Source: Aliivibrio fischeri (lineage in GTDB: Bacteria; Pseudomonadota; Gammaproteobacteria; Enterobacterales; Vibrionaceae). From it: a DNA stretch of 64,000 nt. The position numbers and the translations under genes are program-made. The stretch is taken from positions 180,069 to 244,068 of the forward strand of contig NZ_WOBR01000003.1 of the NCBI RefSeq assembly GCF_009727955.1. The letters run 5' to 3'. The notes under the pieces are model-generated. The model ran no database searches and had not been told where the DNA came from. It saw only the letters and a program-made list of their open reading frames with translations. Positions 42,875 to 52,400 of this stretch are shown here, one piece after another (the first letter of the stretch is position 1; each line of letters opens with the position of its first letter).

Positions 42875-45313
42875 ATGAAATTAAAACAATTGCTAACCCC
42901 AAAAATAAGCCGTCGCAGTTTTGTAAAAGGCGGGTCTATATTGGGTGGAATAACAGCTATTACTAGTGGTATGGCGCTTCCTTTTGCTTCTCGCTCTGCT
43001 TCTGCTGCACCACAACCTGCAACGACTGAAGATAAAGTCGTTTGGAGTGCATGTACCGTTAACTGTGGCAGCCGCTGCCCATTACGTATGCATGTGTCTA
43101 ATGGTGAAATTAAGTGGGTCGAAACCGACAATACTGGTGATGATGAATATGGAAATCACCAAGTAAGAGCTTGTTTACGTGGTCGTTCAATGCGTCGACG
43201 TGTTTATAATCCTGACCGTTTAAAATACCCAATGAAGCGCATTGGTGCTCGTGGTGAAGGTAAATTTAAACGTATTAGCTGGGATGAAGCTTTTACTGAA
43301 ATTGCAGACAACATTAACCGTATTAAAAAAGAATATGGTAACGAAGCGATTTACCTAAACTACGGAACAGGTACTCTAGGTGGTACAGTTACTAAATCTT
43401 GGCCTCCAGGCGGCAGTTTGATTGCTCGCTTAATGAATTTAAACGGCGGTTATCTTAACCACTATGGTGATTACTCAACGGCACAAATTGCAGAAGGTTT
43501 AAACCATACTTACGGTGGTTTTGCTGCTAATAACTCACCATCAGATTTAGAAAATACCAAATTAATCGTTCAATTTGGTAATAACCCAGCTGAAACTCGC
43601 ATGTCTGGTGGCGGTGTTATCCATCATTTCATGGAAGGTAAAGCGAAATCTAATGCTCGCATGATCGTTATCGACCCGCGTTATACTGATACCGCAGGTG
43701 GCCGTGAAGATCAGTGGATCCCTATTCGTCCAGGAACCGATACAGCTTTCATTGCTGCGATGGCTCACGTCATGATCAAAGAAGACTTAGTTGATCAAGC
43801 CTTCCTTGATAAATATTGTGTTGGTTACGATGAAAAAACACTTCCAGCATCAGCGCCTGCAAATAGTGATTATAAGTCTTATATTTTAGGTCTTGGTGGT
43901 AATAATACTGAAAAGACACCAAAATGGGCGTCAACAATTACTGGTATTCCTGAAGACATTATCATTAAAACTGCTCGTGAAATCGGTTCAACAAAACCGT
44001 GTGCAATTATCCAAGGCTGGGGCTTACAACGTACCGCTAATGGTGAAATTGCTTCTCGTGCAATCTCTATGCTAGCTCTTCTAACTGGTAATGTCGGTAT
44101 TAACGGTGGTGGTACTGGTGCTCGTGAAGGTAGCTCAAGCATTCCATTTGTTCGCTTCCCAACGCTTAGTAACCCAGTAGAAGCCTCTATTCCGATGTTC
44201 TTATGGACAGATGCAATCGTTCGTGGCCCTGAAATGACAGCAACGAAAGATGGTATCCGAGGAAAAGAAAAACTGGATGTGCCAATCAAGTTTATTTGGA
44301 ACTACGCTGGTAACTGTATTATTAACCAACATGCTGATATCAACCGTACGCATACTATCTTACAAGATGACAGCGCCTGTGAAATGATCGTGGTTATTGA
44401 TAATCACATGACGTCATCTGCAAAATACGCGGATATCGTTCTACCCGATTTAACCACCTCTGAGCAATCTGATTTCTGTATGGACGCATCAGCAGGTAAC
44501 ATGCCTTACTTTATCTTTGCTTCTCAAGCGATCAAACCTCAATTTGAAGCTAGAAGTATCTATGATATTTGTACTGGCCTTGCTGATAAGTTAGGTGTGA
44601 AAGAAGCATTTACTGAAGGTCGAGATCAAGAAGGTTGGCTGCGTCACCTCTACCAATTAACCCGAGCTCAAGATCCAAGCTTACCTGAATTTGACGCTAT
44701 GCGTGAACAAGGTATTTATAAGCGTAAAGTTGACGAACATTTCGTTGCTTATAAAGAGTTCCGTAAAGATCCTGAAGCCAATCCGCTTAAAACACCAACA
44801 GGAAAAATCGAGATTTATTCTGAAAAACTGGCTGAATTAGCAAGTACGTGGACACTAAAAGAAGACGAGGTTATTCACCCTCTTCCAATTTATGTACCTA
44901 ACTTTGAAGGCTATGAAGAATCAAAAACGGGTAATTACCCACTTCAATTAACCGGATTCCACTATAAAGCTCGTGCTCACTCAACCTATGGAAATGTAAG
45001 CATCTTAAAAGATGCAGCACCTCAAGAAATGTGGATTAACCCAATGGATGCTCAACAACGCGGCATTAACAATGGTGATTTAATCCGTATCTTTAATGAC
45101 CGTGGTGAAGTTCATATCGCGGCAAAAGTGACCCCTCGTATGATGCCGGGCGTAGTTGCTCTTGGCGAAGGTGGTTGGTATGCCCCTGATGGTCAAAGAG
45201 TTGATCACGGCGGTTGTATTAACGTACTAACAACTCAACGTCCAAGTCCGTTAGCAAAAGGTAATCCGCAACATACGAACTTAGTAGATGTGCAACTGGT
45301 TAAGAAGGCATAA
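42875..45313 (+). CDS. dmsA: DMSO reductase-type molybdopterin subunit A
   Basis: This 812-residue catalytic subunit has a twin-arginine signal (SRRSFVKGG, R13-R14). A 4Fe-4S site is formed by C60, C64, C68 and C100. The Mo-coordinating serine is S201 in HYGDYSTAQIAEG. ACTVNCGSRCPLRM, DDEYGNHQVRACLRGRS and YLNYGTGTLGG match E. coli DmsA almost word for word. It reduces dimethyl sulfoxide and related N- or S-oxides at the periplasmic face in anaerobic respiration. The operon continues with B and C subunits 10 and 1 bases apart. The chaperone and NapF-like genes are divergent. Confidence 0.92.
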   Translation: MKLKQLLTPKISRRSFVKGGSILGGITAITSGMALPFASRSASAAPQPATTEDKVVWSACTVNCGSRCPLRMHVSNGEIKWVETDNTGDDEYGNHQVRACLRGRSMRRRVYNPDRLKYPMKRIGARGEGKFKRISWDEAFTEIADNINRIKKEYGNEAIYLNYGTGTLGGTVTKSWPPGGSLIARLMNLNGGYLNHYGDYSTAQIAEGLNHTYGGFAANNSPSDLENTKLIVQFGNNPAETRMSGGGVIHHFMEGKAKSNARMIVIDPRYTDTAGGREDQWIPIRPGTDTAFIAAMAHVMIKEDLVDQAFLDKYCVGYDEKTLPASAPANSDYKSYILGLGGNNTEKTPKWASTITGIPEDIIIKTAREIGSTKPCAIIQGWGLQRTANGEIASRAISMLALLTGNVGINGGGTGAREGSSSIPFVRFPTLSNPVEASIPMFLWTDAIVRGPEMTATKDGIRGKEKLDVPIKFIWNYAGNCIINQHADINRTHTILQDDSACEMIVVIDNHMTSSAKYADIVLPDLTTSEQSDFCMDASAGNMPYFIFASQAIKPQFEARSIYDICTGLADKLGVKEAFTEGRDQEGWLRHLYQLTRAQDPSLPEFDAMREQGIYKRKVDEHFVAYKEFRKDPEANPLKTPTGKIEIYSEKLAELASTWTLKEDEVIHPLPIYVPNFEGYEESKTGNYPLQLTGFHYKARAHSTYGNVSILKDAAPQEMWINPMDAQQRGINNGDLIRIFNDRGEVHIAAKVTPRMMPGVVALGEGGWYAPDGQRVDHGGCINVLTTQRPSPLAKGNPQHTNLVDVQLVKKA

Positions 45314-45323
45314 GGGTTAAATA

Positions 45324-45938
45324 ATGAAACAATACGGTTTTTATATTGATTCAAGTAAGTGTACTGGTTGTAAAACATGCCAACTTTCTTGTAAAGATAA
45401 CAAAGACTTGGATGTCGGTGTTAATTTTCGTCGTATCTATGAATATGCCGGTGGTGATTGGCTAAAAGAAGGCGAAATTTATCGCCAAAGTGTGTACTCA
45501 TACTACCTATCTATTGCGTGTAACCATTGTGATGAACCTGCTTGTACTAAAGTATGTCCATCAGGTGCAATGCATAAACGAGAAGATGGATTCGTTGTTG
45601 TCGACGAGGAAGTTTGTATCGGTTGTAAATATTGTACGATGGCCTGCCCATATGGTGCACCTCAGTACAATGAAGAAAAAGGTCACATGACAAAATGTGA
45701 TGGTTGCTATGAACGTGTTGGCCAAGGCTTAGAGCCGATTTGTGTCGGTTCTTGCCCATTAAGAGCTCTTGAATTTGGTCCAATTGCAGAGTTACGTGAA
45801 AAATACGGAACAAATGCAGATGTCGCTCCTTTGCCTTCATCATTAATTACAAAACCAAACATTGTGATTAAACCAAACCGTAATGCTCGTCCAACAGATG
45901 ACCAAACGGGTCATCTAGCAAACCCTAAGGAGGTATAA
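45324..45938 (+). CDS. dmsB: DMSO reductase iron-sulfur subunit B
   Basis: This 204-residue electron-transfer subunit carries four 4Fe-4S clusters: CTGCKTCQLSC, CNHCDEPACTKVCP, CIGCKYCTMACP and CDGC...CVGSCP. It starts MKQYGFYIDSSKCTGC, as in DmsB. It receives electrons from the membrane subunit C and passes them to A. Its gene starts ten bases after dmsA and ends one base before dmsC, so the three are one transcript. Confidence 0.93.
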   Translation: MKQYGFYIDSSKCTGCKTCQLSCKDNKDLDVGVNFRRIYEYAGGDWLKEGEIYRQSVYSYYLSIACNHCDEPACTKVCPSGAMHKREDGFVVVDEEVCIGCKYCTMACPYGAPQYNEEKGHMTKCDGCYERVGQGLEPICVGSCPLRALEFGPIAELREKYGTNADVAPLPSSLITKPNIVIKPNRNARPTDDQTGHLANPKEV

Positions 45939-45939
45939 C

Positions 45940-46785
45940 ATGGCTTGGCATGAATGGCCGTTGATTTTATTCACGGTACTCTCTCAAACTACTGTCGGCG
46001 CCTTCTTAGTATTAGGTTGCGTAACATTAAGTGGTAAATTATCACAAGATGAAGATGTACGATTACACCGTAATATGTTCTTTATCTGGGTATTAATGGG
46101 ACTAGGGTTAATCGCATCAACAATGCATTTAGGTAGTCCACTTAGAGCATTTAACGCCCTTAATCGTGTTGGTAGCTCTTGGTTATCAAATGAGATCTTT
46201 GCTTCTAGCTTATTCTTTGCCGCTGGTGGCTTTTACTGGCTATTAAAAGTGGTGAATAAAGGCTCTGATGCATTGAAAAAAGGCTTATTGCTCATCTCTA
46301 TGGTTATCGGTATTGGTTTTATGTATGCCATGATCAAGGTGTATTTAATTAATACCGTACCAACATGGAACAGCATTTACACACCAATAATGTTCCTATT
46401 AACCATGGCTATATCTGGTCTAGCATTTGCTCACACGTTATTGGTCGCGACTAATCATAAACACGCAGAGTTAAATAATGCTTTACCAGTATTTGCATCA
46501 ATTGCTCTTGCTATTAGTTTAATGGCAACGGTTGGCCAATTGATTGGTTTGAGCCATATCAGTTCTGCAATCATTGTTGCATCTGACATCATACCTAACA
46601 TGGCAACACTTCAAGTTTTACGCCTTGGCTTATTATTTGTTGGTTTGGTTCTGATGTTTTCGCCACGTTTGATGTCAAGCCAACCAAAGCTTCCAGTAAT
46701 ATTATTAAGCTTTGTTTGTATTCTCGTGTCTGAACTTATCAACCGAGGCGTGTTTTATGGATTACACATGTCAGTAGGCATGTAA
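45940..46785 (+). CDS. dmsC: DMSO reductase membrane anchor subunit C
   Basis: This 281-residue integral membrane anchor has eight helices and begins MAWHEWPLILFTVLSQTTVG, as in DmsC. It oxidises menaquinol and anchors the A-B dimer. The stop is followed by a strong terminator. GGAGG precedes the start in the one-base gap after dmsB. Confidence 0.92.
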   Translation: MAWHEWPLILFTVLSQTTVGAFLVLGCVTLSGKLSQDEDVRLHRNMFFIWVLMGLGLIASTMHLGSPLRAFNALNRVGSSWLSNEIFASSLFFAAGGFYWLLKVVNKGSDALKKGLLLISMVIGIGFMYAMIKVYLINTVPTWNSIYTPIMFLLTMAISGLAFAHTLLVATNHKHAELNNALPVFASIALAISLMATVGQLIGLSHISSAIIVASDIIPNMATLQVLRLGLLFVGLVLMFSPRLMSSQPKLPVILLSFVCILVSELINRGVFYGLHMSVGM

Positions 46786-46812
46786 TTTAAACACCATATA
46801 TCGGCTACTTTT

Positions 46813-46846
46813 AGGCAATAATGTTTCATGCATTATTGCCTTTTTT
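46813..46846 (+). terminator. Terminator of the dms operon
   Basis: AGGCAATAATG (46813-46823) pairs with CATTATTGCCT (46831-46841) around a 7-base loop, followed by a T-run. Confidence 0.88.
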
Positions 46847-47156
46847 ACACCCACTTCTTATAAAAATGAATAGCTAAAATAATCACTTATATTTTAGATT
46901 AAAGTGTTCAACCTCTCCCTTTTAGCTCCACAATCAACTTATCCATTGACAGTTTTAAAAATACGAGTATTTTCGGTAAAAATTATAATTTGAACCTCGT
47001 CGCAATAACCTTGATGAATACTTATGAGTTTTTACATAAAAAAACAACATAGATAATGCATTGTTCACTTTAATGCTTCTTATTTTACTTCTATTAAAAA
47101 CTTTTATCCGTAAACTACCCAACCTTCATACGGTTTAAATATTTTGTAACGAAAAA
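46847..47156 (+). other. AT-rich spacer before the msh-like operon
   Basis: These 310 bases contain no supported gene. The sequence is very AT-rich with T-runs near the end, where the promoter and ribosome-binding site of the first pilin-like gene should be. No recognised operator was found. Confidence 0.35.
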
Positions 47157-47681
47157 ATGACTCGTAATCAAATAGATGGATTTACATTAATTGAACTTAT
47201 TGCCGTAATCGTTTTAATTTCAATTATCTCACTCAGTGCAAGCAGCTATTTCTCTGGAATTAGTAGCGTTTCTGCACAAACATTAGAAACGGAATTATTA
47301 CGTTCATTACGTTTAACTCAAACTCGTGCAATGAATCGAAACGGTTACTGTAACCGATGGCTAATAAATGAAAATCGAGCACAACAAGTTAGCCTTGATA
47401 AAACGACTGAATGCGCAACCTCTTTCCCAAATACCCAACGTAGCGATGAGTATCTTGAAAACCAAGACATTACTTATGTGGCTATTTTAGAAAAACAAAA
47501 TGCCTATTTCGCATTACAGATAGGAAACCAATACAAAACATTAGCGACGCCTTTTGCTTTTGATTTTGATGTGATGGGACGTATAAAACAGTGCCAAAGC
47601 ACATCATGTGAAATTTTAATTAATGCCAAAACACAAACGAAAATTTGCATTGAAAAAGAGGGATATATCCATGCTTGCTAA
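47157..47681 (+). CDS. mshC: MshC-like type IV prepilin
   Basis: This 174-residue pseudopilin-like protein has a short positively charged leader and the prepilin peptidase site DG/FTLIELIAVIVLISIIS; the cut is after G and the +1 residue is F with E5. The C-terminal half has a pair of cysteines near CQSTSCE, typical of the disulfide-bonded D-region. It is the first gene of a five-gene set matching mshC-D-O-P-Q order. A major pilin (MshA) and assembly ATPase are absent from this window, so it is assumed to work with MSHA machinery elsewhere. Confidence 0.68.
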   Translation: MTRNQIDGFTLIELIAVIVLISIISLSASSYFSGISSVSAQTLETELLRSLRLTQTRAMNRNGYCNRWLINENRAQQVSLDKTTECATSFPNTQRSDEYLENQDITYVAILEKQNAYFALQIGNQYKTLATPFAFDFDVMGRIKQCQSTSCEILINAKTQTKICIEKEGYIHAC

Positions 47682-48210
47682 ACACCAACGAGGATTTAGC
47701 TTAGTTTCGATTGTGTTATCAATTGTTCTTATGAGTGCTGCTTTGCTTATTGTAACCACTTCTCTCGTTCCTCGTTCACAGCATAATGCTGAATTAATGT
47801 ACTCAACAAAAGCATCTGAGTTGGGTGCTGCGGTAATGGATGAAATTGTAGGGCGTCAATTTGACCAAAATAGTGGCCCGAATGGAGGGTTGCCAGTATG
47901 TGGTTCAATAAGCACCCCTTGTACAAGCCCAGACGATCTTGGTGAAGACGGGGATCAAGAAAAGGGTAATCGAACACTCTACAACGATGTGGATGACTTT
48001 AATGGACTATCCGGCTCAGTAAAAGATGTATTAGGTAACGATTTAGCTGGTATCTACCCTAACTTCTCTATTTCTATTAAGGTTTTCTACGATGCGAATT
48101 TAGATGGAGAACCTGATGCTATTAGTGGAAACCGAAAGCGTATTGTTGTTGATGTGGTCGACCCATCAGGACAACACTACGTATTTTCAGTAATTCGAGG
48201 TAACTATTAA
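47671..48210 (+). CDS. mshD: MshD-like minor pilin
   Basis: This 179-residue prepilin-like protein starts MLAKHQRGFSLVSIVLSIVL; G precedes the F at +1, but E5 is replaced by V in the mature start (FSLVS), as seen in some minor pilins. The start is the ATG at 47671 after GAGGGATATATCC; the frame is open further upstream, which would overlap mshC by 59 bases. The chosen start overlaps it by 11 bases. The C-terminal half has the secreted Ig-like look of minor pilins. It follows the mshC-like gene and precedes the mshO-like gene. Confidence 0.68.
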   Translation: MLAKHQRGFSLVSIVLSIVLMSAALLIVTTSLVPRSQHNAELMYSTKASELGAAVMDEIVGRQFDQNSGPNGGLPVCGSISTPCTSPDDLGEDGDQEKGNRTLYNDVDDFNGLSGSVKDVLGNDLAGIYPNFSISIKVFYDANLDGEPDAISGNRKRIVVDVVDPSGQHYVFSVIRGNY

Positions 48211-49004
48211 TGAAACGCTCCCTTGGATTTACTCTACTTGAGATGGTTATTTCTATCATTTTACTTGCGGTGGTTGGTTTGTCTCTTGGTGCCATTATTC
48301 AGCACAGTATGTCTCTTTATGCGGATACAACAACCAGAGAAGAACTGCTCCTTCAAGGACGTTTTGTAACGGAACGTATGCACAAAGAAATTCGAGATGC
48401 AGTACCCAACAGCGTAGAAGTCAACCAAACGACACAATGCATAGAATGGCTACCAATCACAAATACGGCGGTTTATGAAACCTTACCTTTATCACCTGCT
48501 AAATCAACCGAAATCCGAGTGTTACCTGAACATGGATTTTCAGTTGGTGATCGCATCGTTGTTATGCCAGTGAATGCTCAGAACTTACGTTCGACTTTAC
48601 CAACCAATGGTATTAGCCGTATGGCTGAAGTAAAGCGTGATATCGATTTTCAGCCAAGTGAAAATGCACAAATGATTGATGTGACACTCACTCGCTCAAC
48701 TAGCTTTAGTGCAAACTCTCCGGCTCACCGACTCTATGCTTATAAAACACCGATAGCTTATTGCTTAGAAGGAAGTCGATTATATCGCTATGCTGATTAC
48801 CCTCTTTCTCGAGCTGAATTATCGCCACATGAACTTAGTGTTGGTACTCGTCAATTAATGGCTGAAAAAATTAAGCTCGCAACATTTAATGTTGAACAAG
48901 CGTCTTTAGTTCGTAATGGCTTAGTAAAAATGCAATTTGTTTTCACTGATAACAATGAAGAGGTGCAGTTGGATCATGACGTCCTTATCGCCAATACGCC
49001 TTAA
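48210..49004 (+). CDS. mshO: MshO-like minor pilin
   Basis: This 264-residue protein has an N-terminal type IV pilin methylation site (RSLGFTLLEMVISIILLAVVG) with E5 present, so it should be cleaved by PilD. The rest is a large soluble domain with two cysteines. The start overlaps the mshD-like stop (TAATG). Position and size match mshO of the V. cholerae MSHA locus. A tip or initiation-complex minor pilin is likely. Confidence 0.68.
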   Translation: MKRSLGFTLLEMVISIILLAVVGLSLGAIIQHSMSLYADTTTREELLLQGRFVTERMHKEIRDAVPNSVEVNQTTQCIEWLPITNTAVYETLPLSPAKSTEIRVLPEHGFSVGDRIVVMPVNAQNLRSTLPTNGISRMAEVKRDIDFQPSENAQMIDVTLTRSTSFSANSPAHRLYAYKTPIAYCLEGSRLYRYADYPLSRAELSPHELSVGTRQLMAEKIKLATFNVEQASLVRNGLVKMQFVFTDNNEEVQLDHDVLIANTP

Positions 49005-49410
49005 TAAATCTCAACGTGGATCTGCCTTAATTCTTACGATTTTTGTTCTTATCGTCGTCGGTTTTATTGCTTTAATGGCAACGAAGAACCAACAAAAAAT
49101 GAGCACCCATGTCGTCACCTCTATTATGGGAACCAGAACAAACATGGCAGCTCAATCAGGCTCTCAAATTGAGATCAGTCGTTTCTATATGGAAAAAACA
49201 GGCAGTTGCTTTGTCATCGATAATCCACCAAGTATTTACACCTTCTCTGGTGATGGATTATCGCAATGTGAAGCACAAGTAAAATGCAAACCTATTGGTG
49301 AATTAGATTCAGGCCGAAAGGTATACAGCTTAACAAGCACTGCCACATGTAAATTTGGAACCACCACCTTGCAACGTATTATTGAAGTAGGTATTCGTAG
49401 TGATGATTAA
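48976..49410 (+). CDS. mshP: MshP-like minor pilin
   Basis: This 144-residue protein starts with a type IV pilin-like helix (RGSALILTIFVLIVVGFIAL). The PilX-like N-terminus lacks the usual E5. The C-terminal domain carries four cysteines. The frame is open further upstream to 48937, but the ATG at 48976 is preferred because it gives the charged leader SPIRLNKSQRG. Its 5' part overlaps the mshO-like gene by 29 bases and its stop lies within the beginning of the mshQ-like gene. Confidence 0.62.
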   Translation: MTSLSPIRLNKSQRGSALILTIFVLIVVGFIALMATKNQQKMSTHVVTSIMGTRTNMAAQSGSQIEISRFYMEKTGSCFVIDNPPSIYTFSGDGLSQCEAQVKCKPIGELDSGRKVYSLTSTATCKFGTTTLQRIIEVGIRSDD

Positions 49411-52400
49411 ACCTTTCTCTCGCTCACTGATTATTTCAGCGTTTAGCTTATGTTTAATGCCATTGAACGCATTCGCTTTTCAAACAATTAATCCGAATAC
49501 TTACTTTCCAGGAATAGCTCAAGGGCATTCAATGAAATGCTCTAGCCCAAAACAACTGACCATGTATAACGATGCTAAAATCGAAGGTACACAAGGTCGT
49601 AGTTTGGATTTTTGTTCAAGTATAAGCCAATACGAATTACCAGATGATAGCTGTGATGATGGCAATGGTGGCTATCACCAATGTTCAATCACAGGAAGAA
49701 ATACACCTGCCCTTAATTTAGGCTCATTTATTCACAACAACTCTTCTCGCTCAGAAACTTGTGACTCAGGCACATCTTACTTTGATAAGAAAAAGTATTC
49801 GAATATCACCTTACGTGGCACCTGTGATGGCTATCTAGGCCATAATAGCCAAGAGCAGCTAATCAAAACGCTAACATTAGAAAGCACTCAAGTCACTTTA
49901 AGTTCAGGCGATTACTGGGTCGAAAATTTAAATATGTTCGGAACAGCACATATTAATGTGACTGGGAGTGCTCGCTTATTTGTAAAAAATGACATTGAAT
50001 TAAATAACGATGCGAAAATCACTAAAACAGGAAATGTCTCACTTTTTGTTGTTGGTTATGATGATATATCTCTACACAATAACAGCTATATCGAAGGCTA
50101 TGTTTACGCTTATGATAAACTAACCTTAAACAACCAGTCCCATATTGATGGTCGAGCCTCTAGTCGAAGTCTATTCATGGAAGGTGATGCCTATATCAAT
50201 AGAACACTAACCCCACCGCCAACCCTTCCACCAGCCGCATTATCTTTACGCTTAGATGAAAATTCATGGAGTGGTGCAATTGGTGAAGTTAAGGACAGTT
50301 CTGGTAACGATTTTAACGGCACAGCCAAAAACCGAATTCAACCAAAGAAAGACAACCCGGCACTGCCTGTTGATATGGCAAACATGGGTACATGTGGCTA
50401 CGGTGACTTCAAAAAAAGCCAAACGCAATACATTGAAGTACCACATAATAGTAAGTTATCTAACGAAGATACGATTACAGTAAGTGCATGGATCAACCCT
50501 AGCTCTTACCCTTCTTATAATCGTTTAAATACCATTGTATCTAAAAATGGAAACTATGAATTTCACCTAAACTCTCAAGGTCAAATAAATTGGTATTGGG
50601 AACTAAAAGATACTTATTATCCAATAAATTTAACCACAAGAGAGAGTATTCCTCTTAACCGTTGGTCACATATTGTGATCCGTTATGACGCTCATAACAC
50701 GCATAAAGCGTCTATTTTCGTTAATGGTGTGGAAGTTCGTTCAATTATAGAGCCGGTTTACCCACTCAAGCACTTAAAAGAAAATACACAACCATTACAA
50801 GTGGGTAATGATTACGACTTAACACGTACTTTTGATGGTTTAATTGACGAAGTAAACGTTTATGATCAAGCACTGACTGATGAACAAGTTAATCAACTTT
50901 ATCAGCAACGCCACCCATGTCCTGATAACGTCGAAATGACCTGTTATGAAGACAATTTTGACAGTCTAACCACGAGTTGGGTAACAAGCCGAAGCAGTGG
51001 GTCTTTTACACCGACAGTCATAAATGGACGTCTACAATTAACACAAGCTCGAAGAGCACAATCAACCGCTTCTTCTTATCAATATTTGTACCCTGCACTT
51101 GGCAACAAAATCGAAGTTGAATTTGATTACATGGCCTATGGCGGCAACGGTGCTGATGGTTTAGCTATTGTATTTTCTGATGCCGAAGTAACCCCACAAG
51201 CGGGTGCTTTTGGTGGTCCATTAGGCTATGGCTTTAAAAATAACTCCGAAGCCGTTAAACCCGGATTTACGGGCGGTTGGCTTGGTATCGGTCTAGATGA
51301 ATACGGTAACTATTCAAAAGAAGGCGGGTCTAAAAACTACAACTCTTATAATACAGCTCAATCTGTTGTATTACGTGGTTCTGGTGCTCGATATTCAGGC
51401 TATAACTACATTGCCGGAAATCGAGTATCTCCAGATATTGATAATAATACTGGCTACAATAAAACACATCGTTACCGCATTACTATTGACTCCACCAACA
51501 GAAATAACGCAAATGTAACGGTTGAGCGTAGTGTCGTAAATGCAGGGCACGCACCTAGCTTTAGTAAAGTGATTGGGCCTATTGACGTATTAAGACCACC
51601 ATACAACCAAGATGAGCCACCTGAAAATTTCATCATGTCATTAACTGGTTCAACAGGTCAGCTTTATAACACCCATGAGATTGATAATTTCAAAGTGTGT
51701 GCACTCTACTCAAAACCAATTGGTGAGCAAATTGATCACTTTGAATTTGATCATTCAGGACAAGGCTCTACTTGTGATGTTTCTAATGTCACATTACGTG
51801 CTTGTGCTGACGAATCTTGTTCAACTCTATTTACTGAAGATGTTGATGTTACCTTAGATACCAGTAATTTAGGTGGCGATGGCTATTGGCTAAACGGCAA
51901 TAATATTACGGTTAGGAACGGGATTGCTAACCTATCAATAGGTAAACCTACTCAAGGTAACGTTAAATTAGATGTTGTGAGTTCATCACCATCAACAAAA
52001 CCATTTAGTCACACGTTATGTAGCATTAATGGTCAATCATTGAGTGATCAAAACTGTACTCTAAACTTCGAATCAGAAGGTTTGACGGTTATTGTTCCTG
52101 ACAAATTAGCCAATAAACCTGTTGAGGCTACCATCAAAGGCTGTGGCAACTCGTTTACTGGTACCAAAAACATTCAGCTATGGTCTGATTACATTACACC
52201 AAAACAAAGTAATTTAATTGGTTCACCTACACTGTATGGATTGGTAAATAATTCATGGAAAGACATAGGAAAACAAGAAAGTGCAGCAACCACATTTGCA
52301 TTAAACTTTACCAATAATGAAGCAAAAATAACGCTAAATTACGCGGATGCAGGCCAACTGCAACTTAATGCTAAATATCAAAAAAGTTACTACCAAAATA

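Noticed and set aside
43879-44289. 136-residue minus-strand frame inside dmsA
   Set aside because: Antisense to a conserved dmsA region; composition is that of a complement frame.
45547-45843. 98-residue minus-strand frame inside dmsB
   Set aside because: Antisense to the cysteine motifs of dmsB; no independent signals.
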